From the NCBI RefSeq assembly GCF_019320115.1, contig NC_089581.1:14871925-14935924 (forward strand): a DNA stretch of 64,000 nucleotides, given 5' to 3'. A program made the position numbers and the translations under genes. This document shows positions 35,001-47,604 of this stretch, in pieces. Source of the stretch: Miscanthus floridulus (taxonomy: Eukaryota; Streptophyta; Magnoliopsida; Poales; Poaceae). The notes beneath the pieces are model-generated. The model was not told where the DNA came from and did no database searches. It was given only the letters and a program-made list of their open reading frames with translations. Positions within the stretch are counted from its first letter, which is position 1. Every line of letters begins with the position of its first letter.

Positions 35001-36445
35001 TCAGTTGTTTGCTTGAAGGCAAAATCATAGAGCTACAGCAGACAGATGTAGGAATAAGTCACATTAAGAGAAAAATGCAAGAGCAAGAAACCAAACATTT
35101 TAGATTGGACGAAAGAGGTGTATTATGGTTTGAGGACCGACTAGTGGTGCCGAAAGACCATGAGCTAAGGAATCAAATTTTAGAAGAAGCTCACTCGTCC
35201 AAATTGTCTATCCACCCGGGTAGTAGTAAAATGTATCAAGATCTAAGAAACCATTTTTGGTGGACTAAGATGAAGAAAGAGATCGCAGCCTATGTTGCTA
35301 GGTGTGATAACTGCAGTAGAGTGAAAGCCGTCCATATGAAAACCGCTGGATTACTTCAGCCACTGCCTATTCTAGGATGGAAATGGGAGGAGATCAGTAT
35401 GGACTTTATCACAGGCCTCCCAACAACACCACAAGGTCACGATTCAATCTGGGTCATTGTTGATCGTCTTACCAAGTCAGCACACTTTATACCCGTGAAC
35501 ACGCGGTATATAGTTGGGAAATACGCTGAAATATATGTTGCCCAGATCGTGAGATTGCATGGAGTACCCAGGACCATAATCTCAGATAGAGGACCACAGT
35601 TCATAGCTTGTTTCTGGGAGCACTTACACCAAGCTTTGGGAACCAAGCTAATCAGAAGTTCAGCTTATCATCCTCAAACTTCAGGACAGACAGAGCGAGT
35701 GAACCAAATCCTAGAAGATTTACTTAGGGCTTGTGTTATATCTTCAAAAGGTTCATGGGAGAAATGGTTACCTTTAGCTGAATTCTCCTATAACAACAGT
35801 TATCAAGCGAGTATCAAAATGGCTCCATTTGAAGCCTTGTACGGCAGAAAGTGCAGAACTCCACCGAATTGGATTGAGCCCGGTGAAAGGAGATATTTTG
35901 GTATTGATTTTGTCAATGAAGCCGAAGAACAAGTACGTATCATCCAACAACACTTGAAGGCAGCTCAATCAAGACAGAAGAGTTATGCTGATAGAAGAAG
36001 AAGACCACTAACTTTTGAAGTAGGTGACTATGTGTACTTGAGAGTATCACCCATGAAAGGTGTGAAGAGATTTGGGATGAAAAAGAAGCTTTCACCAAGA
36101 TATGTAGGGCCATACAAAATTTTGGAACGAAAAGGAAATGTTGCGTACAAGCTACAACTACCACCAGAGATGAGTGCAATCTTTGATGTGTTCCATGTTT
36201 CTCAGCTAAAGAAATGTCTTTGAGTACCGGAAGAAGCTATTACACCCACCAACGTGCAACTTCAATCGGATTTGACCTATGAAGAAAAGCCAATTCGAGT
36301 ATTAGAAGAGATGGAGAGAGTGACAAGGAGTAAGATTATTAAGTTCTATAAGGTGGTGTGGAACAATCATAGTGAACAAGATGCTACGTGGGAAAGAGAA
36401 GATTATCTGCAAGAAGTTTATCCCGCCTTTTTCCAAGAATGGTAG
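32033..36445 (+). pseudogene. Gag-pol polyprotein of element A with chromodomain, two nonsense codons
   Basis: One frame of 1471 codons holds the whole polyprotein, interrupted only by TAG at codon 126 (32408-32410) and TGA at codon 1397 (36221-36223). The longest open piece is 32450-36223. Order: gag; CCHC knuckle at 321-334 ([14 protein letters not shown]); aspartic protease DSGAS at 391; reverse transcriptase with FIDD at 704-707; RNase H with D853; integrase with HHCC zinc region (H1061 onward) and catalytic D1124, D1185 and E1221, an exact DDX35E spacing. Past the second stop lies a chromodomain (KPIRVLEEMERVTRSKI, then YKVVWNN and ATWE). The product would form the virus-like particle, copy RNA to DNA and integrate it. 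Chromodomains are thought to guide integration to marked chromatin. The start ATG follows a CGCAG acceptor-like site. Confidence 0.95.
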
Positions 36446-36475
36446 GTCTTGCAAATCTCGGGACGAGATTTTTAT

Positions 36476-36488
36476 AAGGGGGAGGGGC
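36476..36488 (+). other. Polypurine tract of element A
   Basis: AAGGGGGAGGGGC abuts the TG of the 3' LTR at 36489. It is the expected plus-strand primer for an LTR retrotransposon read on the + strand. Confidence 0.85.
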
Positions 36489-39400
36489 TGTAACACCTCG
36501 GGTGTTAGCCTTGCATAACTTGACTTGCATAACATGAGCATGAGCATCAAGCATTCATAAATCATCATTTACAATTGAAACATTTGATCGAAACATATGA
36601 AACATTGCTTGCTATCTCGTGTTTCTTGGAACATATGCATATGATCTTGTACAAATGAATGCAAGTGGGTAGTGCTAGTCACTAAAACACCTTAGCTACA
36701 CTTAGGTTAACAAAAGGAACCTTGTTCATGAAGGCCACATTTCATGATCAAGCACTTAAGTGATATTTCATGTGTTGACCTGGATAGCTATATGAGTGAC
36801 TACTACATGAAATGCTTAAATGACCTTGCAAATTGTTTAAACATGCTTAGGATATCATTAGGAACAACTTTGGTATTTAGTGCTAAGGCTAGTTTGGTCA
36901 TTTAGCCATGGTTTGTGTATGTATCATGATTTCAAAGTGACATGTTTGACTAAAGTTGAACTAGGTGTTAGGGACCTTGCATGGAGTTCACTAAAGCAAA
37001 GTTGTAGTGTTTGACATAAGGAACAACTTTTATTTTTGGGTCATGGACTGATTTAGCTTCTAACATGCTTGAATAGGTCCCACAAAAACCAGCAAAATCT
37101 TGATTTCAACACTTAAGAAAATTTTTCTAAGTCAAGTTCATTGAACAGCCTGACAAGCTGACCTTCAGGGCATTATAACTTGAATTCGGTTGAGAATTGG
37201 AACACGATCCTTGAACAACATTTGAAGCTGGTACATGGGTCTACAAATTCTATTCAGTATGTTTGCACGAAGGAGCCACCGATTAGCCGGTAAATCAATT
37301 TGAAAACGCGCTGTCAGGCTCGGCCATCGCGTTTCTGACTAACTGAATCGACCGGCACAGTGGCTGACCAGCGCAGAACATTGCCGCCGCGTGTCCCCGG
37401 CGACGGCTGCGCGTCGCCAGCGCTCTGTCCGTGCAGGCCACGCTGTGCCCGAGCGCGCCTTCATCACGCCAGTGCCCGCCCACACTCAGCCGCGCTCCCA
37501 TTTCGCTTCTGGCATCCTTTCTTCCCCGCTGCAGTAGCCGCCGAGCGCCCGTAGCTCCACCGTTGCCATAGCCGTGCGCAGCCCGTGCCTAGCCACTCCA
37601 GCACCACCACCATAGCTCCCCCGTCTCCCTAGCGACCCACTGCTTCCTCCCGTGCCCGCTGACAGAGCTCGGTAAGCCCCAGTGCCGTGCAAATGCTCAC
37701 CGGAGCTCCGCTGCGGACTCCGTCTCCGTGGCCACGTTGCCACCGTCCATCCCAGGCCGCGTTAGGGCACTAGAAAGCTCCGCGGCAGCTCAGTGATGCT
37801 CGGCGCAGCGTCCGTTCGAGCCACCGTAGCCCACACCAGCGTACCGCCGTGGTCCAGCTCCGCTGTTCCGCCATGGTCGCCGCCGTTAGCTCTAGGGTCG
37901 GCAATAGGACTGGCCAAGTAGCTCAATTGCTCTGCTAGGTCACGTAGGTCGTGTAGTGAAGATGTTACCGCCGGCGAAGCTCGCCGTCGATGAGCCACAG
38001 CCGCGCAGTGCCCAGCAGCGCCACTGCTCTGCTCCGTGTCACTGACGCGTGGGGTCCCCTGACCAGCGGGTCCCACCGGTCAGCGACAGCAGTATTGAAG
38101 GCTAACTCATTTTGAATCCAGTTTTTGATTTGTTTTGTGAATTTTGTATCTTCAATTTGGTATCTCCTAAAATTGTGAAATAAATATGGTTGTGTTCCTT
38201 AGGAAGTGTAGTATTTAGGAAAAATATGTTCTTGGCTTCAACAGTAGAAATTTCTGGAGATTTAAATAAGGATTTGAAATGTGCTTTTGAATGCATTCAA
38301 ATTTGTTTATTTTATATCTAGAGTTCCTTTGCTCCAAAAATTATGAAATTTTTGTGGTAAGCTAGTCTTAGCATATATGCGCTTGGGTAAAAATTTGAGG
38401 ACCAGTGCATGGGTAGATCTATAGTTATAGATTTTTCTTTTATAAATAGTTAATCCTTGCATGAATTTTTATAAATTAATTATGAGTCCAAAATTCATGA
38501 AATTTATTGGAGGTAATACTAGTACCATAAGGATGTTAAGAAAAATAGGAAATCTGTTGCTTGACACTTTTCAATAGGATTTTCCATTTATGCTATTTCA
38601 AGCCTTGCTTCCTTATCATTTTTGTACAGAATGTTCTACTTAGTAAAATGACATGAAATTTTTATAGTAGTCCTTTTATAGCATTAGTAAGGCACTGTAA
38701 ATTTTTGGGAATTTATGAAGTACATCTGATATAGGTTTATTATTTAACCTAGATATCTAAATAAAATAATAAAGGCAATTAAATAAATAGTTTGGGCTTC
38801 ACCATTATATTATCTAAAATGTATTTGGTATGCCTATACTGTTGGTAGATTTTAAGTTGTCAAATTTGGAAGGATTACATGAAGTAGAGGTGTTATTACT
38901 TTATATTGCATGTTAAATAGTTTCCGGACTGATTCTAGAGGGTGAGGAGTTGCATGTTGAAACTGATGTGTACTGTAAAAATGGTTAATAACAAAGTCGT
39001 AGAGAATTTGATAAGCTTTCCAGAAAGTCCAGGATCACTGCTTTTGGATTTGTAGAACTCCAGTTATGAGTGAAACAAGTAGCTACTATTTGTGGCCTAG
39101 TCGATGCATTGTAGAAGTAGTTAAGTAGTAATCGAGAAGAGATATGCACCTACTCAAACAACGTGATGCACTTGTTAACATATATGCATTCGTAATACTT
39201 ATACCATACGCATGCATCTAGGATCGGAGGAAGAGATCACGTTGCTGGAATTCGAAGAAGCAGAGGAAGGGAACCCGCAGGAGGATCCGCAAGCCGTAGC
39301 TCCCGAAGGCGTGGAGCAGAACCCTGAAGAGCTTCCGGAGTGCCCTGATCATCACCCTACTTCCTTTCTGCGAGGCAAGCCCCGGAGCATTATAAGTCTC

Positions 39401-40872
39401 CCAGTAATTTACAAATGTTTACTTACGTATTTATGATTGATGCATTAGGTTATAAGAGTTGAATGAAACCACTTGATGCATGTACATTCCTTGTCCAGAT
39501 ATTATCCCTTTAACCGGTATAGGTCCAGGATCGAATATATATGCTTAGCCATGCTTAGACCGGTAGAAGTCGGGTGATGTCCTGTCACCTACGAGATATA
39601 GGTGGATACCGAAGCACGGTTGGCTATATCTGCTATCGTGGAACAGAACCATGAGGTAAAAGTAAATTGAGACCGGACGGGAAGTCGATAGGGAAGCAAC
39701 AAGGCATGGAGGTCTTGGGTGTGGACTTATCCCCATCTGTGTCGATTAAGGACCGTACCGTTGTTGGCGCTTCTGACAAGATTGAACGCATGCCTCTCAC
39801 TTAGCTGGCCGGATAACTCGTTCCGACCGCGAAGCCGAGTAATTCAACTCAGGCCGGGAACCGTTTTGTTGTGCGCTCCTTCTGGGGAACGATCAGACTG
39901 AGCCCAAGGGCAGGTTTGGCCTGAGCATCTTGGCATCTGGTGTTTCAGATTGTGCGGCGCGGTACGGACCCGCGAAATGTGTACCTGAGTTGTACCAAAG
40001 GTGACCTAAGACTATCATGGCTGGTAGATCTGGGTTTGTGTTAGGAATAAATTCCCAGCTGGTTGAAATTGATTCGAATCGCCGTCTCTCCCGGATAGTG
40101 AGAAACTTGACTAGTCCCAACATCGTAGCAGCTATATTATGAAACATGGTGGTTCAGATGAATATGGAATTACAATACCTGCTATGGTTACTATTGTATG
40201 CTTCTAAATGATATACCACATGTTTGGCACAGGATAGTTGCTAATCTAGAAATGGATAGTTATAATTAACTTGATAAAGGAATCATAATTGCACCACGGG
40301 TAATTGCCTTTTACGCAAAATGTTGTCAAGTTACGTCCACTTATATAGCCTTGCATGATCCTTGGAGTCATTTTATTTCTGGTTCATGACGGGTAAGTCT
40401 AGCTGAGTACTTTCTCGTACTCAGGGTTTATTTTCCCATTGTTGCAGATGGCACTGTGTATCATGGTTATTGCAAGAGTTGCTTCTATCCCGCTGTGGAT
40501 GAGGAGTAAGCCTTGGGCAGGCTTCCTTAGTAATTCCTATCTTTGCTTTTGTGGACCATGATCTGGTTTGGCACTGTATCAAACTATGTTGGAAACTTTA
40601 TCTTAGAACTTATTTGCTTTCGCTTTATTTACCAAACTTGGTTTGTAATAACTTTTATTCGTACTCTGATGACGAAAAGTATCTGTGAACTTTATGTAAT
40701 ATGTGGCATGTATGTTGAATCCTGTACGATCTTGGTTGTTGTAAATCGTTTATCGAGACCCGTCGTGGTACTCGACGGACTACCGGGTTTATATGGGTTC
40801 AAGTATGACAGTGCGACCGCTTGCGGATTGCCATTGTACTTGTACTCTTATAAATTGGTCGGTTCTGCGACA
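36489..40872 (+). repeat. Element A 3' LTR (4384 bp)
   Basis: It matches the 5' LTR over its full length and ends GGTCGGTTCTGCGACA, followed directly by the ACTAC duplication. A 3-bp deletion relative to the 5' copy lies near 36985, and most other differences are transitions in the GC-rich island at about 37330-38070. The shared acidic open frame is at 39212-39436. Confidence 0.96.
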
Positions 40873-40877
40873 ACTAC
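40873..40877. repeat. Target-site duplication of element A, right copy
   Basis: ACTAC, identical to 25596-25600. From 40878 the interrupted exon of element B's antisense gene resumes. Confidence 0.95.
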
Positions 40878-42859
40878 AACACAGAGGACAAGCGAGGGAA
40901 GTGTCGAGCATCAAACCTCGGCGCTAGTACCGGTCATCGGAAAAGACCCGGTGGAACCCGCCGAGCACATGGAGCAGGCGCGATTGAAGAGACGCTCCTT
41001 CGCCACGTCATTCCATGCCTCCAAGCTGTAAGTATCTATAACTTTGATATAAGCTTATAATTTGTATTGAATATTATTGTCTTCTGAACTTTTCCCTGGT
41101 GTATCAGGTCGGCGTCCACCGAAAATCCTGACTAGCTAGCCGGATGCGGCATGGCTTCGCCAGTGCTGGCGGAAAGAGCTGCTCAGCGGCCAGTTGTGGA
41201 GGAACCTAAAGAAGAAATTCCACCGGAGCCTCAGCAGATGGGTGACCAGACATCAGTCCCCGAGCAGCTGGTCGAGAAGACAGCCGAGCGAAGTACAAGT
41301 GCTCCGAGGACAAACCCTACTGAAGCAGGTACCCTGGCGCCAAAGGAACCAGTCCAAGCCGAGGAGCAACAACCGGGGTTGGCACAGAGCACGCTAGCCG
41401 ATGCTACGGCTCGTGGGAAAGCCATGGTGGTCGCGGTGACTGCAGACTCCAGACCGGCGCCGCCCCCTGAACAAGAGGCCAAAGAGGACGAAGTAGAAGA
41501 AATCCTGGGCCGTCCCTAAGATAAACAACAACATGTATATGTGTCGCGCTGGAGGAACGACGAGTGGGTTATGCATGAAGAAATTCCAGAGGTCGAAGAG
41601 ACCCTCAGAGTCGAACGGGCGGCAAAGCATCTGGTGACAGAAGTCCAGGTATGTTTGGCTTGACCACTTGACCCTGTTATATAGTCGATCTATCTGACTT
41701 AGCTTGTTTATATGCAGAACTTGATGAAGACCGCAAAGTACCAAAAGAGGTGCTTCGACCAAATTGAGGGAATCACGGCGAATAATAAAGAACTGGCGGC
41801 CGAGGTGGAACACTTACGCCGCCAACTTGAAGCCGCCGACCAGGAGAGGGCAGAGCTAGAGGCACAGAACCAGAACCTGGTCGGCCAGCTTAATAACAAA
41901 GAGCGGGAAAAAATAAGTAAGTTGTCACTTTATCACAGCAGGTGTGTAACACGTATTGTTGCGTTGTTGGTAGTGACAGCTGTAATGCAGGCTTAGAAGC
42001 TAAAGTAACCCGCCTCCAAGAGGGGAATAGCTGTGTGACCGCAGAGTCTGGTCGTCTGAAGGAGGACAATGAGAAACTGGCACGCAACTAGTCTCAACTC
42101 TAGGACCACACCACCAAGATGAAGGAGGAACTGAAAAGTAAGTATTCCAGACCATCTTTCTCATTCTGTTGCCCGCCTTATCTTGTCGTGCCATTACATT
42201 TGATGTCTTGTGCGGTGTTCAGTTTTAAAAGTCAATGCCAAGAGGCATCTAGAAGCCGTGATCAAAGAGTGTGACGGCTGGAAAGCAAGATGCCTCGAGG
42301 CCACCGAGGATCAGGACACATGGAAGAACCGATGCCAGGAAGTGGCCACTGGCATTGTGCCCGTCCTCGACCTTATCGACCCAGTGCTCACAGAGGAAGA
42401 GCCAAGGATGCCCTAGCTCGGACTGGTCAAGAGATGCAGACAAGCATGGGGATGGTTCCAAGAGTTCGTGAAGGAGGCGGGTGAGTACACGGGTGCCCAT
42501 GTGCTAAGCATGGTGCGTGCCCACTACCCCCTGATCGATCTTAAGCGCCTGGAAGCTAGATACCCGAAGGAGGTAGACCCAGACAAGGCGGATGAGCTTC
42601 GGATGGCCTAGCTAGACCTGTCGTCAAAGATAATTGGCGACATTAACCTTTGTGGAGGTGGGACAGCACCTATACAGGGAACGCCATCGACAAGTCAGCT
42701 AGAAACGCCATCAGTTGCGAGCCAACCGACGAAGCCTACGGTCTCGACCAGCCAGGCATCAGCAGGGCCATCCCCTTCAGCTCGACCAGCACAAGAGTCC
42801 TCAAGACCCGAGTAGGGTATCGGAACCAGCGAGCAGTAGGTGCCGCGCACCCCGATTAG
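40878..42859 (+). pseudogene. Antisense gene of element B, 3' exons (coiled-coil protein)
   Basis: The gene resumes after element A with plausible exons to 41027 (CTGTAAGT donor), 41108-41648, 41718-41916 (ATATGCAG acceptor), 41991-42137 and 42223 to about 42859, all with GT-AG borders. The product is Pro/Glu-rich first (EVEEILGRP region), then a coiled coil (NNKELAAEVEHLRRQLEAAD and later ARCLEATEDQDTWKNRCQEV). A C-terminal block follows with YTGAHVLSMVRAHYPLIDL and SSKIIGDINLCGGG. Stops at 41517-41519, 42414-42416 and 42609-42611 show decay. Regular exon-intron structure opposite to the retroviral genes indicates that this is a real second transcription unit of the element. The role is unknown. 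Confidence 0.7.
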
Positions 42860-43533
42860 CCAATGTAATAGGCTTAGAGCTGTAGAAGGGGGGAATAGTT
42901 GTGTTATTCTAAACTTGGGCCTCTTCAAGCAAGCTTGTAATAATGTAACTGTATATCATTATAAGCTTGTTTGTTTTGTATAAAACGTTTTTAAGCTTGA
43001 AACTTATGCTAGTGTAACTGTGTTAACGTTCTGTTTAGTTGTACCATTTTGCTCGACACATCATCCCAAGAAGTTTGTGCGGCCCTAGTTTGCCATGTGG
43101 TCGGAGTGTGAGGTTTGTGACCTGTGCACACATAGACGCGGACAAGTCAAACCAAGGGGGACCGGCCAATCACCCGTAACGTAGAGAGCGGATCCCATGC
43201 ACGTGTTGGGAGGAACCGGAGACAGGGCCTGCTCCGAAAACTGTAGAAGGAGTGGTGGTCGGCTTTTACTGGCTAAGTTAGAATAACCATAAAATTCAAA
43301 GTGACGCATTAGAGTGGTCGGAGAAATCATAATAGCTTTATTGAAGTAAATCGAAAGTATAAGAGGGGTACATATCTCAGTAGTTAAGCATAGAAACGTC
43401 TAAGCTTGTCGATGTGCCACTAGTTTGGTTCATTAGTACCGTCTAGGTGAGCTAATCTGTAAGACATTGGTCGTGTGACCTCCTTGATCATGAAAGGACC
43501 CTCCCATGGGGTTGCGAGTTTATGGACACCAGC

Positions 43534-46500
43534 CTAGTTCGTCTTCCACTTCAGGACCAGGTCCCCGACCACAAAGAACCGCTCTTTAACGTTCTTGTTG
43601 TAGTACCTGCACAAAACAGCAAGGTATTTGGCCGTACGTATGCAAGAATCGAGCTGTTTCTCCTCTGCGCTGTTCACTTCTAGTTCCCGTACTTCATTGA
43701 CCCTTCCTTCGTCGAAGTTCTCTACCCATGCTGATCTGAAAGCTATATCTACTGGAAGGACTGGCTCAGCGCCGTAAACCATAAAGTATGGTGAGACGCC
43801 GGTGTTACGACTAGGCTGAGTTCTAAGGCCCCAGACCACGGCTAGTAACTCTTTGAGCCATCTTCCGAGAGCTTTGTCATTTTCTCTGTACATCCTCTTC
43901 TTCAATGCGTCCAAGATCATGCCATTTGCCCGCTCAACTTGTCCATTAGCTCTAGGGTGCGCCACCGAGACGTATTTTACTACTATGCTCCTTTCATCGC
44001 AGAAGTTCCAAAAAGCGTTCCCAGTGAACTGAGTACCCAGATCAGTGATGATGCTGTTAGGTATGTCGAAATGGTGGATGACCTGGTCGAGGAACGTGAC
44101 AGCCTTCTCTGAGGATGCCTGTACCAAAGGCATGTATTCTATCCACTTAGAAAATTTGTCGATCAGCACAAAGACGCATGTGAATTTCCCTGGAGCCGGT
44201 TTGAAGGGCCCGATCATATCCAGTCCCTAGCATGCGAAGGGCTAGGAGGCTGGTATTGTCTATATCTCATGTGCTAGTATGTGGATTCTCTTAGCGAAGA
44301 ACTGGCAATCCTTATAGTGGCGGACTAGCTTTTCTGTGTCGGCTACTGCTGACGGCCACTAGAACCCTGCTCGGAAAGCCTTGCCGACCAGTGTTCTTGA
44401 GGCCGCGTGGTTACCGCAAGAGCCAGAGTGGATTTGGTCCAGGAGATGTTCGCCTTCTTCCTGGGTTATACACTTCATCAAGATTTCCTCTTTTGTGTTT
44501 TTGCGCCATAACTTGCCATCGACGAGCAGATACTGCTTACTACGACGTACAGGTGCTCGTTTTCTGTCCGATCAGTATAACCGCTGCCATCTGTTAAGTA
44601 CTTGATGAAAGGTATTCTCCAGTCGGGCTCATGAGTGGTCAGAGGCAGCTTGATGGTGCTCGGCGCCGGAACCGTAGCCACCAATTGCTGGTCTGGAGGC
44701 CTGTCTGCCGTGGAATCTTCCTCTTCGATGGAAGGCGTGAGCAGGTCTTGGACGAATACGCCATGTGGGATTTTGGCTCGGGATGATCCTAACTTTGACA
44801 GCGCATCTGCTACTTGGTTCTTGTCCCGGACCACGTGTATGTACTCGATGCCATAGAACCTGCCTTCCAGCTTTCTTATCGATTTGCAGTATGCGTCCAT
44901 CTTTTCGCTGGTCGTGTCCTAGTCCTTATTGAGTTGGTTGATGACCAGAGCCGAGTCTCTATAGACATAGAGACGTTTAACACCAAGCTCAACCGCAATG
45001 CGTAAACCGTGCAGGCATGCTTCATACTCGGCGGCGTTATTAGATGCTGGGAAATAAATCCTGAGGACGTACCGGAGCTGCTCCTTGGATGGTGACACGA
45101 AGAGGACTCCTGCTCCCGCACCGCCAATGTTGAGAGAGCCATCGAAGTACATCGTCCAATACTCGTTGAATCTCGGGGAGGCAGGTGTGCTTAAGTCTGT
45201 CCACTCAACGATGAAATCGACGAGTGCCTGAGACTTGATTGTAGTACGGCTTGCAAATTCCAAGGAAAAGGGGCATAGCTCCATTGCCCATTTGACGATG
45301 CGCCCGTTCGCATCCTTATTGCCAATGATGTCCCCCAAAGGGCACTCGGTCATGACCACCACACGATATCCGTCGAAGTAATGTCTCAACTTTTGGGATG
45401 TTATCAGTATGGCGTAGAGCAGTTTCTGAATCTATGGGTACCTGGTCTTGGATTCATTGAGTACCTCACTGATGAAATAAATCAGCCGTTGTACCTTATA
45501 GGCGTGGCCCGGCTCATCGCGCTCGACCACCATGGCAGTGGAGATCACCCGATTGGTTGCCGCAATGTAAAGTAGGAGAGTCTCATTTTCTCTGGGAGCA
45601 GTGAGGACCGGTGGTGATGCAAGGTATTGTTTTAGCTGCGTGAAGGCAGCGTCTGCTTTATCTGACCACTCAAACTTCTTGGATGCTTTGAGCAGTTTGA
45701 AAAACAGTAGTCCTTTTTCTCCTAATCTTCATATGAAACGACTGAGAGCAGCCATGCATCCGGTAAGCTTCTGGATATCCCTCACCTTTTTGGGGGACTT
45801 CATGTCTAAGACAGCTTTGACTTTCTCCGGATTAGGGCGTATGCCGTCGTAACTGACGACATTGCCTAGCAATATACCAGAAGGAACACCAAAGATGCAC
45901 TTCTTTGGGTTTAACTTCCATTGGAATGTATTGAGGGCTGCAAAGGTGCGTTCTAGGTTGTCAACAAGGGTATGTGCTTCCTTGGTTTTGACAACTACAT
46001 CATCCACATAGGCCTCTACAAGGTTGTCTTTTATCTCATCTGTGAGGCAGGCCTGAATGGCACGTTGGTATGTAGCCCCGGCGTTCTTGAGCCCGAACGA
46101 CATAGTCGTGTAGCAGTAGGCGCCGAAGGGCGTGATGAAAGACGTCTTGATCTGATCGTCCTTTTTAGAGCGATCTGGTGATAACCAGAGTAGCAATCGA
46201 GAAAGGAAAGGAGCTCACAACCGGCGGTTGAATCTATGACCTCGTCTATGTGAGGTAAGCCGAAGGGGTCCTTAGGGCAGTGTTTGTTGAGATCAGTGTA
46301 ATCAACGCACATTCTCCATTCATTATTCTTTTTGCGTACAAGAACCGGGTTGGCTAACCACTTCGGATGATACACTTCTTTGAGAAATCCGGCTGCCAAA
46401 AGCCGTATAACTTCTACCCTAATCGCCTCCTTTTTGTCGCGAGCGAACCGTCGTAGCTTCTGCTTGATAGGTTTGGCCATGCTATTGACATTCAAGGAGT

Positions 46501-47590
46501 GCTCGATCAAGTTCCGAGGTACACCGGGCATGTCGGTAGGTTTCCATGCGAACACATCCACGTTGCTCCTCAAGAACCTAACGAGCGTGTCTTCCTATTT
46601 GGGATCCAGGTTGGCCCCGATAAGGGCCGTTTTGCTGGGATCGCCGTTGACCAGCTAGATCACCTTGTGCTCCTTTGACTTGATGTTCTTGCGTGGAGCC
46701 TCGAGCTCTGGGATCTCCAGGTGGTCGGCTGAGGTCTTCTTAGCGTCGAGCATGGTCTCGGCCATGCGAATAGAGAGGTCGTGAGCCTCTGCTATTTTGA
46801 AACTATCGTCCTCGTAGGTATAAGCTACGTACACGTTGCCTCGGAGGGTTAGGACTCCTTTTTCGGTAGGCATCTTGAGCACCAGATACCTGTAATGAGG
46901 TATGGCCATGAACTTGGTGAGCGACGGTCGACCAAGAATAGCATGGTAGGTGTCATCGAAGTCAACGACCACAAAGTTGATGTAGTCAGTGCGGAAGTGG
47001 TCTGGGGTTCCAAACTGCACAGGTAGCGTGATCTGCCTGAGAGGTGTAGAGCTCTGTCCGGGGAGAACACCCCAGAACTGTGCCTCGTATGGCTTGAGAT
47101 CCGCCTGAGCTATCTTCAGGGCGGGCAGACTGTTCTTGAACAGTATATCGATGGAGCTGCCACCGTCGATCAGTACTCTATCGAACTGGACCTTGTTGAT
47201 ACAAGGATCGAGGACCATGGGAAAATGTCCTGGCTCAGGTATTGCAGCCCATTGGTCTTTTATGCTGAAAGAGATTTCACAGTGAGACCACGGAGGGAGT
47301 CACGGATCGGCGAGGAGGTTGTCGGCGTTGGCCACGTTCAAGCAAGCATGGGCGAGCAGCTTGCGTTCCCGCTTGGTCTCGATGGACACTTTGCCTCCGA
47401 TGATGGTGTGCACGCGATCAGTTGGCTTGACATACTTGTGATGAGGGTCTGCATCGTCGTCGTCGTTATCCTCGTTGCGCTGTTCCCCTGCGTCGTTAGG
47501 CTTGTCGGATGTATCCAGAGCCTATTGACGCGTATAGATAGACTTGAGAACGCGGCAATTCTCCATGGTATGGTTTGACTTAGCATGGAG
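43534..47590 (-). pseudogene. Pol region of element B: protease, RT, two RNase H, integrase
   Basis: Reading down the - strand: a CQLH...NHTMENC knuckle-like motif near 47600-47540; aspartic protease with LIDGGSS (~47160); reverse transcriptase with WRMCVDYTDLNKHCPKDPF (~46320) and catalytic AYVDD (~46010); RT-linked RNase H (~45400-45600); a second, archaeal-type RNase H with YFDGS, NNAAEYEA and YRDSA (~45160-44940). Last is the integrase core with LIDKFSKW, ITDLGTQF and GQVERANG (~44150-43910). Frameshifts near 46190 and 47600 and several stops (44938-44936 region, 45725 region, 44230 region) break it. The double RNase H is a hallmark of Tat-lineage elements. Little activity can remain. Confidence 0.9.
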
Positions 47591-47604
47591 CTGGCAGGGC
47601 CCTT

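Larger units (their letters stand above)
25601..40872 (+). mobile_element. Retrotransposon A: Ty3/gypsy chromovirus (Tekay/Del-like), 15.3 kb
   Basis: The element is bounded by 4.4-kb LTRs (25601-29986, 36489-40872), both TGTAAC...ACA/CGACA with TG/CA ends, and by the exact ACTAC duplication. A primer-binding site complementary to initiator-Met tRNA (TGGTATCAGAGC) follows the 5' LTR and a purine tract precedes the 3' LTR. Between them lie an extra ORF with a histone H3-like N-terminus (30754-31680) and a single gag-pol frame (32033-36445) ending in a chromodomain. Very long LTRs plus the chromodomain point to the Tekay/Del group. It is inserted in an exon of the antisense gene of element B and so is the younger of the two. 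A handful of nonsense codons probably prevents autonomous activity. Confidence 0.96.
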
